DNA from: an uncultured Candidatus Competibacteraceae bacterium
Lineage (GTDB): Bacteria > Pseudomonadota > Gammaproteobacteria > Competibacterales > Competibacteraceae
Length of the DNA stretch: 5,422 nucleotides
Direction: 5' to 3'
Assembly (NCBI GenBank): GCA_937960715.1
Contig: CALGOO010000195.1
Coordinates: 1 to 5,422 of the forward strand
A program made the translations under genes and the position numbers. How positions within the stretch are numbered: position 1 is the first letter of the stretch; every line of letters starts with the position of its first letter. The notes beneath the pieces are model-generated. The model ran no database searches. It had not been told where the DNA came from and saw nothing but the letters and a program-made list of their open reading frames with translations. This document shows positions 1 through 5,422 of the stretch, one piece after another.

Positions 1-1738
1 TCGAGATGTAGCACACCACCCCCCGCCCGGTCTTGACGATCCGCCGCTCGGCGACGCGGAAGAAACGCACGTAGAGATCGTCCAGGTTGAACTTTTTGAT
101 TCCCCAGCCACCGTCCGCGACTGGCTTGTTCAAGTTTTCCTTGTACGCCTCCACCAAATCGCCCTCCTCGTCCGGGCTGACCCCGGCGAAGGCGTTGTAG
201 GGCGGATTGCCGAGAATCACCAGGATGGCCTTGCGCTGCTTGATTTCGTCGGCCTTGTCGCGCTCTTCCTGGAATTCCGGGAACGGAATCGCCATCTGCT
301 GGCCGGCTCGCGCCAGCGGTTCCCAGTTGGTCAGGGCGTTGGTGAGGTAAATCCCGGCGCGCTCCCGATCCTCCCGCAGCGGCACGCCGAACTGCCGCAG
401 CAGCAGACCCAGTTGTAAATGAGCGACCACGAAAGGTGCCGGCAGGATTTCGAAGCCGAAAACGCGGGTCAGCGCCGCCTGCTTGAGTTGCGCGGAAGTC
501 AAGGCCGCGCCACCCTTCTCGTGCAAGGTTTGCCGAATCCGCCGCAGCACCTCGACCAAGTAGGCGCCGGTCCCGCAGCAGGGATCGAGCACCAGCACCG
601 AGGGATCGGCTAAACCTTCGGCTAGATGCAGTTCCTCGCGCAGCACGGCGTCCACCCGCGCCACCTGATAGCGAACGATTTCCGGCGGCGTGTACCAAAC
701 GCCCAACTGCTTGCGCAACACCGGGTCGTAAGCTTTCAGGAACGGCTCGTAAAAATACTGAACGGCGTATTCTTCCTCGAAATGCTTGAAAAACTCCTCC
801 CGCACCACCCGGTTGAGCGCTCTGCCAGCCCAGTCCAGCACCTCGTCGAGATGCAAGGGTTGCAGGCGCTTCGGCGTGGCGATTTGCTCGAACAGGCTGG
901 CGATCATCGGCACATGCAGATTCCAGGCGGCGGCCCGCCAGTCGAACGCGCCCGTTCCGCCCTGTCGCGCCCACAGCACCCAGGCGGAAAATACGCCGTA
1001 AAACAGGGTTTGCACCAGCGTCGCGCGGAAAAAGCGTTCGCCGCTACCGCCCTCGAATTTCAAGCCCAGCGCTCGTTCCAAACCCTCGCGCAGCAGCGCT
1101 AGGCCCGGCAAATCGCTGGCGTTGTCCACCCGGGCGCGGGCCTCGCGGGCGTGGGAAGCGAGAAACCAGGCCAAATCCTGCGGGTCGGTCAATGGCGCGT
1201 TGAAAATCAGGGCGCGGGTCAGAAAATCCAGCAAGCGGTCGCCGAGCTGGGCGGCGGTCTGGCGCGGCTGGCGCAGCAGATCGAGAAATTCCGCCTCGGT
1301 GGCCGCCAGTTGCAACCGCTCCAACGGAACCAGTTGGCCGACGGCATCCCGACCGACCAGCGCGAAATCGCGGTAATTGCTCACCAGCACCGCGCCGTAG
1401 TGCTGGGCGTAACGCGCCACCTGCTCGCTGGCGGCGATGGTCGAGATGTCCTCACCCAAATCCTTGGCCTCCACCGCGCCGCGCTCCGGTTTCTGTCCCG
1501 GCAACGGCTCGCTCTCCATTTCGCTCTCGAACTGACCGGCGGTGAACAACCCGAAATCGGGACTGCCGGCCCCGGTATCGCGCAACTGCGGCACGGCCCT
1601 GACCTTGGGCTCCAGGCGGTCCCCGGCTTGATTCAGCAGGCTTTCCAGCGCGCCGTAATAGGAGGTTTCGGCGACCCCTCCACCGGTTTCGCGAATCTGG
1701 CGGAGCTTGATGAGGTAGGTTTCGAGGGGGTGGCTCAC
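1..1738 (-). CDS. Single-chain restriction-modification enzyme, type ISP-like/IIG-like N6-adenine DNA methylase (partial, 3' end outside window)
   Basis: This gene encodes one polypeptide expected both to methylate adenine in a DNA target and to cut unmodified DNA, acting in the cytoplasm as a defence system. Translation from the GTG at 1738-1736 stays open for 579 codons to the window edge. Residues about 1-135 look like an Mrr-like nuclease: P60-D61 (SPDFGLF) and E90-A-K92 (GAVEAKD) form a PD...ExK site. Residues 93-340 are a mostly helical linker with no Walker A motif. The methyltransferase follows: GVWYTPPE at 346-353 (motif X), LDPCCGTG at 384-391 (motif I, AdoMet binding), FGFEI at 427-431, YLTNAL at 464-469, and NPPY at 511-514 (catalytic; bases 197-208). 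Family members as I recall them are about 1000-1100 residues, so roughly half is missing, including the target-recognition region. GTG was chosen because a GGGAG ribosome binding site lies 7 bases upstream. It follows the RND gene by two bases. The family is confident; the recognition sequence and whether the enzyme cuts are unknown. Confidence 0.9.
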   Translation of the reverse strand, partial: MSHPLETYLIKLRQIRETGGGVAETSYYGALESLLNQAGDRLEPKVRAVPQLRDTGAGSPDFGLFTAGQFESEMESEPLPGQKPERGAVEAKDLGEDISTIAASEQVARYAQHYGAVLVSNYRDFALVGRDAVGQLVPLERLQLAATEAEFLDLLRQPRQTAAQLGDRLLDFLTRALIFNAPLTDPQDLAWFLASHAREARARVDNASDLPGLALLREGLERALGLKFEGGSGERFFRATLVQTLFYGVFSAWVLWARQGGTGAFDWRAAAWNLHVPMIASLFEQIATPKRLQPLHLDEVLDWAGRALNRVVREEFFKHFEEEYAVQYFYEPFLKAYDPVLRKQLGVWYTPPEIVRYQVARVDAVLREELHLAEGLADPSVLVLDPCCGTGAYLVEVLRRIRQTLHEKGGAALTSAQLKQAALTRVFGFEILPAPFVVAHLQLGLLLRQFGVPLREDRERAGIYLTNALTNWEPLARAGQQMAIPFPEFQEERDKADEIKQRKAILVILGNPPYNAFAGVSPDEEGDLVEAYKENLNKPVADGGWGIKKFNLDDLYVRFFRVAERRIVKTGRGVVCYIS

Positions 1739-1740
1739 AG

Positions 1741-4700
1741 TCAAACTCCCGCCAGCTTCGATTCCGCCTTGACTATCGCCGGATCATATTCGGCCAATGC
1801 CGCCGCTTCCTCCGCCGTATGGTGGACCTTGCGCGCCAACAGGGTGTAGGCCACCGGCACCACCGACAGCGTCAGCGCCGTCCCCAGCAGCAAGCCACCG
1901 ACGATGACCCAGCCGATTTGCTGGCGGCTTTCCGCCCCCGCGCCGACCGCTAGCGCCAGCGGAATCGCGCCGAGAATGGTCGCCAGCGTGGTCATCAGGA
2001 TCGGCCGCAAGCGCAACGTCGCCGCTTCCAGCACCGCCTCGCGCCGGCCCAGCCCGGTCGAACGCAACTGGTTGGCGAATTCCACGATCAAAATGCCGTT
2101 CTTGGTGATCAGGCCGACCAGCATCACCAGGCCGATCTGGCTGTAGACGTTCAAGGTACCTCCAGTCAGAAACAAAGCCAGCAGCGCTCCGGTCACCGCC
2201 AAAGGCACGGTCAGCATGATCACGAACGGCGAGACGAAACTCTCGAACTGCGCCGACAGCACCAGATAGATGAAAAGCAGTGCCAACACGAACGTCACGT
2301 ACAGCGTCGCGCCGGATTCGCGGAATTCGCGCGACTGGCCGTCCAGCGCGGTCTGGGCGTTCTCGCCCAGCACCTCGTCGACCGTTTTATCCATGAACTC
2401 CAGCGCCTCGCCCAGAGTGTAACCGGGCGCGATGTTGGCGGAAATCACCGCCGCGCGCTGCCGGTTGAAGCGGTTCAACTCCTTGGGCGCGACGGTTTCC
2501 GCCACCTCGATCAGATTCGAAAGTTGCACCAGTTGCCCGTTGCGCCCGCGCACGAAGATGGCGGTCAGGTCGGTCGGCTGTTCGCGGTCCTCTTCCTCGA
2601 GCTGCACGATCACGTCGTACTGCTGGCCTTCCCGCTTGAAGCGGGTCACCTGCCGCCCGCCGAGCAGGGTTTCCAGTGTGTGGCCGATTTCCTCCACGTC
2701 GGCGCCGACGGCGGCGATCTTGTCCCGCTTGAGCACGACGGACAACTGCGGCTTGTTGAGGCGCAGGTCGGTATCCGCGTTCGCCATGCCCGGATATTGC
2801 CGAGCTTTGGCCAAGAGTTGATCGACCATCTTCTGCAATTCCGCGTAGCTGCTGGCCTGGATGACGAACTGCACGGCCGGATTGCGGAAGCTTTGCCCCA
2901 GGGAGGGCGGATTGATCGGGAACGCCAGCACGCCGGGCAAGCCGCCGAACAGCTTCGGCGCCAGTTCCCTGGCGATCTCCTGCTGTTTGCGCTGGCGCTG
3001 CTCCCACGGCTTCAGCCGCACGAACGACAGCGCACTGTTCACCGGGTTGGGCCTTTCCAGGCCCGGCGCGACGGAGACGAAGTACGAAGCCACTTCGGGA
3101 ATGGCCTGGTAAAACTGCTCCATTTGCCGGGCGTAACCGTCGGTGTAGGCCAGGGTCGCCCCTTCCGGCGCGACGATCACGCCGATGATGGTCCCGCGAT
3201 CCTCCAGCGGCGACAGTTCCGATTTCAGGTGCAGGAACAGCCAGACCGCGCCGGCCCCGGTGGCGAAGAACAGCGCCACGATCGACCAGCGCCAGTCGAG
3301 CGCCCAAACCAGCGCGCCGCGATAGCCGCGATTCATGGCTTGAAAAAACCGTTCGCTCAGATCGAACAGCCAACCGTGCTTTCTCTGGTGGCTCAGCAGC
3401 TTCGAGCACATCATCGGCGTCAGGGTCAGCGCGGTGAAACCGGACACCAGCACCGCCGCCGCCACGGTGAAGGCAAACTCGGTGAACAAACGACCGGTGT
3501 TGCCGGTCATGAACGCCAGCGGCGCGAACACCGCCACCAGAGTCAGGGTCATCGCCACCACCGCGAAGGCGATTTCCCGGGAGCCTTGCAGCGCCGCCCG
3601 AAACGGCGGCATCCCGCCCTCGATATGGCGGTGGACGTTTTCCAGCACCACGATGGCGTCGTCCACCACCAGGCCGATGGCCAGCACCAATCCCAACAGC
3701 GTCAAGGTGTTGATGGTGAAACCCAGGGCATACAGGAAGATGAACGCGCCGATCAGGGACACCGGGATGGCCACGAAGGGAATGACCGTCGCCCGCCAGT
3801 TGCGCAGGAACACGAAGATCACCGCCACCACCAGCACCAGCGCTTCCCCCATGGTGCGATAAACCGCCGCGATGGACCGCTCGATGAAGATCGAACCGTC
3901 GAAGCCGACGAGGATTTTCATGCCCTCCGGCAAACTGGCTTCGAGTCCCGGCAGCAGCGCCTTGACCGCCTGGGCCACGCTCAAGGTGTTGGCGGTGGAT
4001 TGTTTGACGACGCCCAAACCGACCGATGGATTGCCGTTGACCCGCACCGCGTTGCGCTCGTCCGCCGCGCCGATTTCGGCGTGACCGATGTCGCGCAGTC
4101 GGATCGGATAACCCTTGGTTTCCTTCAGAATCAAATCGTTGAACTGTTCCGGCACGCGCAAATCGGATTCGGTCAGCACGGTGAACTCGCGCTGGCGCGA
4201 TTCGATGCGGCCGGACGGGAGTTCGACGTTCTGCTTTTTGAGCGCGTCTTCCACGTCCTGCGGCGTCAAGCCGTAAGCGGCCATGCGGTCGCGGTCCAGC
4301 CACAGGCGCATGGCGTAGCGCCGCTCGCCGGCGATGATGACGCTGGCCACCCCCGGCAAGGCTTGCAGGCGATCCACGACGACGCGGTCGGCGTAGTCGG
4401 TGATCTCCAGCGCGCTGTGCCGGGTGCTGGAAAAGGCCAGCCACATGATGGCCTGCGCGTCGGCCTCGATCTTGGCCACCACGGGATCGTTGGTCTCGTC
4501 CGGCAGCCGGCTACGCACGCGGGACACCCGGTCGCGCACGTCGTTGGCGGCGGCGTCCACGTCCCGCTCCAGCAGAAACTCGACCGTGATCTGGCTGACT
4601 TCCTCGCGGCTGACCGATTTGATGGTCCGCACGCCTTCGATGCCGGCCAGCGAATCCTCCAGCGGCTGGGTGACCTGGCTTTCCATGATTTCGGCGCTGG

Positions 4701-4860
4701 CGCCCGGATAGACGGTGCGCACTGAAACGATGGGCGCGTCGATGTTGGGATACTCGCGCACCGGCAACCGCAGGAACGCGATCACGCCGATCAACAGGAT
4801 GGCGAGGCTCATCACCGTCGCCAGCACCGGGCGCTTGATGCAGAGTTCGGGGAGGAACAT
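1741..4860 (-). CDS. RND-family multidrug efflux transporter, AcrB-like HAE1 inner-membrane pump
   Basis: This is a proton-driven inner-membrane transporter that would export drugs or other amphipathic compounds as a trimer, together with a periplasmic adaptor and an outer-membrane channel. The protein has 1039 residues, the usual length for the AcrB family. The start MFLPELCIKRPV matches the conserved first helix of the family. Membrane helices are visible at about 12-30, 337-353, 358-378, 386-405, 433-452, 462-484, 525-545, 852-870, 877-898, 902-928, 953-972 and 983-1008. Two large periplasmic loops lie between helices 1-2 and 7-8. D400-D401 in GLVVDDAIVVLEN (helix 4) and K920 in GLITKNGILIVEF (helix 10) correspond to AcrB D407, D408 and K940, the proton-relay residues. 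R952 in LRPILMTT matches the conserved helix 11 arginine. No residue looks broken. There is no good Shine-Dalgarno before the ATG, although the family alignment supports this start. No adaptor or outer-membrane gene is in the window. The substrate cannot be told from sequence, so no gene symbol is given. Confidence 0.95.
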   Translation of the reverse strand: MFLPELCIKRPVLATVMSLAILLIGVIAFLRLPVREYPNIDAPIVSVRTVYPGASAEIMESQVTQPLEDSLAGIEGVRTIKSVSREEVSQITVEFLLERDVDAAANDVRDRVSRVRSRLPDETNDPVVAKIEADAQAIMWLAFSSTRHSALEITDYADRVVVDRLQALPGVASVIIAGERRYAMRLWLDRDRMAAYGLTPQDVEDALKKQNVELPSGRIESRQREFTVLTESDLRVPEQFNDLILKETKGYPIRLRDIGHAEIGAADERNAVRVNGNPSVGLGVVKQSTANTLSVAQAVKALLPGLEASLPEGMKILVGFDGSIFIERSIAAVYRTMGEALVLVVAVIFVFLRNWRATVIPFVAIPVSLIGAFIFLYALGFTINTLTLLGLVLAIGLVVDDAIVVLENVHRHIEGGMPPFRAALQGSREIAFAVVAMTLTLVAVFAPLAFMTGNTGRLFTEFAFTVAAAVLVSGFTALTLTPMMCSKLLSHQRKHGWLFDLSERFFQAMNRGYRGALVWALDWRWSIVALFFATGAGAVWLFLHLKSELSPLEDRGTIIGVIVAPEGATLAYTDGYARQMEQFYQAIPEVASYFVSVAPGLERPNPVNSALSFVRLKPWEQRQRKQQEIARELAPKLFGGLPGVLAFPINPPSLGQSFRNPAVQFVIQASSYAELQKMVDQLLAKARQYPGMANADTDLRLNKPQLSVVLKRDKIAAVGADVEEIGHTLETLLGGRQVTRFKREGQQYDVIVQLEEEDREQPTDLTAIFVRGRNGQLVQLSNLIEVAETVAPKELNRFNRQRAAVISANIAPGYTLGEALEFMDKTVDEVLGENAQTALDGQSREFRESGATLYVTFVLALLFIYLVLSAQFESFVSPFVIMLTVPLAVTGALLALFLTGGTLNVYSQIGLVMLVGLITKNGILIVEFANQLRSTGLGRREAVLEAATLRLRPILMTTLATILGAIPLALAVGAGAESRQQIGWVIVGGLLLGTALTLSVVPVAYTLLARKVHHTAEEAAALAEYDPAIVKAESKLAGV
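1746..1750 (-). promoter_or_regulatory. Ribosome binding site of the methylase gene, inside the RND gene
   Basis: On the minus strand GGGAG is followed by a 7-base spacer and then the GTG at 1738. The site lies within the last codons of the RND pump, whose TGA occupies 1743-1741. It fixes the GTG as start and suggests that translation of the methylase is coupled to termination on the pump gene. Confidence 0.7.
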
Positions 4861-4923
4861 GGGGGGTTTACCGGAATGGGGTTAAACTGCCTGAAACTAT
4901 CGTTGAAATAGCATCGAAACGCC
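4861..4923. other. Short intergenic gap between divergent genes
   Basis: These 63 bases separate the start of the RND gene (minus) from the start of the methyltransferase remnant (plus). I found no convincing -35/-10 pair on either strand and no AGGAGG-like site before either ATG. The bases just before the RND ATG read CCCCCC on its coding strand. The gap may be a rearrangement scar rather than a designed divergent promoter region, which is an inference. Confidence 0.4.
4866..4887. repeat. Imperfect inverted repeat upstream of the RND start
   Basis: GTTTACC (4866-4872) pairs with GGTTAAAC (4880-4887) through seven base pairs with one bulged T at 4882 and a 7-base loop. In the RND transcript the stem ends five bases before the ATG, so it could cover the ribosome entry region or act as an operator half-site pair. 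The stem is short and could be chance. Confidence 0.3.
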
Positions 4924-5125
4924 ATGAGCTACCCAATCTTCCACGCCGACTGTTTCGACTGGCTGCGCGACCAGCCCGGAAACTCCATTCACGGCGTTCT
5001 GACCGACCCATTTCGGCTTTTCAGGCGGCTCCATATCCGTTTTCGCGGCGGAGATCGCTCCAAGAGCGCGAACAGGAATCGGCTGAAGTGGCCAGGTTTC
5101 CTCATGCCGACTACAGGGCTTCCAC
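4924..5125 (+). pseudogene. Remnant of a site-specific DNA methyltransferase, broken inside its DPPY motif
   Basis: The first 29 residues from the ATG at 4924 (MSYPIFHADCFDWL, then SIHGVLTDP) match the N-terminus of DNA methyltransferases with motif IV near the start, in which the sequence continues DPPYG. Here the frame reads TDP and then FRLFRR, so the second proline and the catalytic tyrosine are gone. The clearly recognisable part is 4924-5009. Further on the same frame carries RGGDRSKSA (5047-5073), which resembles an RGGDRPKNA stretch I associate with the interior of such proteins, and a neighbouring frame then reads QESAEV. This would fit a large internal deletion plus later frameshifts, but the second part is tentative. 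Frame +1 stays open to 5289, where it only shadows the next gene. No Shine-Dalgarno is seen. The protein cannot be an active methylase. It is divergent from the pump gene and lies directly before the Rpn fragment. Confidence 0.7.
5115..5118 (+). promoter_or_regulatory. Weak ribosome binding site of the Rpn fragment
   Basis: AGGG lies 7 bases before the ATG at 5126. It supports that ATG as the original start of the nuclease gene, which is also where the conserved N-terminal sequence begins. Confidence 0.45.
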
Positions 5126-5353
5126 ATGACGACTGCCGACACCCTGCTCGACCCGAAAAACGATTTCGTCTTCAAAAAGCTGTTTGTCGAGTCGCTCCCC
5201 CTCCTGTCCGATCTGATCAACGCCATCCGCCATCCCGAACCGCCCATCGAGGTGGTCGCCATTCTCAATCCCTGCATCGAACCCGATGAACTGCTCGGCA
5301 AGTACATCATCCTGGATATTCTGGCCCGGGACGCCCAGGGGCATTTCCACTGA
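5126..5353 (+). pseudogene. Truncated Rpn-family recombination-promoting nuclease / PDDEXK_2 transposase-like protein
   Basis: Only the first 75 residues remain. TLLDPKNDFVFKKLF at 6-20 is the signature start of the Rpn/PDDEXK_2 family (Pfam PF12784-type), proteins of roughly 300 residues linked to DNA cleavage and horizontal gene transfer. LLGKYIILDILARDAQG at 56-72 is the first part of the nuclease core, with D64 as the likely first catalytic acidic residue. The following ExQ/ExK strand, normally found a few residues after this point, is missing. Translation stops at a TGA (5351-5353) that coincides with the first bases of the putative insertion-sequence end, so the stop is supplied by the inserted element. 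Without the second half of the active site the product should be inactive. The ATG at 5126 fits the family and has a weak AGGG site upstream. Its neighbour upstream is also a broken gene. Confidence 0.85.
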
Positions 5354-5422
5354 AGTGGACCCCATAATCAAGACAGAATTTAGCCGAATTTAAGGTGGAC
5401 ACTCTGCGCCTCATGGCGACAG
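5351..5422. mobile_element. Putative insertion-sequence end (partial, IS3-like terminus), runs off window
   Basis: The sequence from 5351, TGAAGTGGACCCCATAATC, begins with TG and has the look of terminal inverted repeats of IS3-family and similar elements. It starts exactly where homology to the Rpn nuclease ends. Base composition changes there too: 5361-5395 is much richer in A and T than the rest of the window. No transposase reading frame is visible in the 72 bases available. The family call is by recollection of terminus style. The other end and any target-site duplication lie outside the window. Confidence 0.55.
5353..5400 (+). repeat. Short direct repeats in the insertion-sequence end
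   Basis: AAGTGGAC (5353-5360) recurs as AAGGTGGAC (5392-5400), about 40 bases apart, and GAATTTA occurs at 5376-5382 and 5386-5392, separated by GCC. Repeated subterminal words are common in transposon ends as transposase binding sites; that role here is an inference. Confidence 0.4.

Noticed and set aside
626..1849. Plus-strand frames of 158 and 232 codons opposite the methylase gene
   Set aside because: The minus strand carries clear methylase motifs across this stretch, and the plus-strand products show no domain.
2387..4444. A 685-codon minus-strand frame overlapping the RND gene in another frame
   Set aside because: It is an Arg/Gly/Ala-rich out-of-frame shadow of the pump with no family resemblance.
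2524..4725. A 733-codon open frame on the plus strand antisense to the RND pump
   Set aside because: It lies wholly opposite a confidently recognised pump gene. Its product is rich in H, Q, R, D and G with no recognisable domain, as expected for an antisense shadow of GC-rich coding DNA.
4903..4908. TTGAAA as a possible -35 box for the plus-strand remnant
   Set aside because: It lies only 15 bases before the ATG at 4924, leaving no room for a -10 box and leader.
5010..5129. A plus-strand frame ending in TGA at 5127-5129 that overlaps the Rpn start as ATGA, suggesting an upstream partner gene
   Set aside because: It has no start codon or recognisable N-terminus upstream and mixed codon use; it is better explained as part of the decayed methyltransferase.
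4897..5371. Minus-strand frames of 137 and 86 codons opposite the methyltransferase and Rpn remnants
   Set aside because: The plus strand has recognisable N-terminal signatures of two families here; the minus-strand products look like antisense translations of them.
1..5422. CRISPR array, tRNA, rRNA, riboswitch or clear intrinsic terminator
   Set aside because: No regularly spaced repeats, no cloverleaf or rRNA signature, and no strong GC stem followed by a T-run was seen on either strand.

Overview
The window is GC-rich, densely coded bacterial DNA. The codon use, an HAE1-type RND pump and the style of the restriction-modification proteins suggest a proteobacterium, most likely a gamma- or betaproteobacterium; this is an inference from protein style, not a measured placement. 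No rRNA, tRNA or CRISPR array was seen.

Region 1 (1-1738, minus strand) is the first 579 codons of a large single-chain restriction-modification protein of the type ISP-like / type IIG-like N6-adenine methylase family. An N-terminal PD-(D/E)xK nuclease is followed by a helical linker and an adenine methyltransferase with motifs X, I and NPPY. The gene runs off the left edge, so its target-recognition C-terminus is not visible.

Region 2 (1741-4860, minus strand) is a complete 1039-residue inner-membrane RND multidrug-efflux transporter with all 12 membrane segments and the proton-relay residues. Its stop codon lies two bases before the GTG start of the methylase gene, and the ribosome binding site for the methylase is inside the end of the pump gene. 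The two genes are therefore probably cotranscribed and coupled. The periplasmic adaptor gene that normally precedes such a pump is not present in this window.

Region 3 (4861-4923) is a 63-base gap between the pump and a divergent remnant. It holds an imperfect hairpin but no convincing promoter.

Region 4 (4924-5422, plus strand) is a small gene graveyard. It starts with the N-terminus of a second, solitary-type DNA methyltransferase that breaks off inside its catalytic DPPY motif. Next come the first 75 codons of an Rpn/PDDEXK_2 family nuclease. These are cut by what looks like the end of an insertion sequence beginning at 5351 and running off the right edge.

The intact pair (pump plus restriction-modification enzyme) adjoins debris of other DNA-modifying and mobile genes, which fits an accessory or genomic-island boundary. 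I do not see a clearly new system. The points most worth a second look are the pump-defence gene coupling, the missing adaptor, and the layered decay at the right end.
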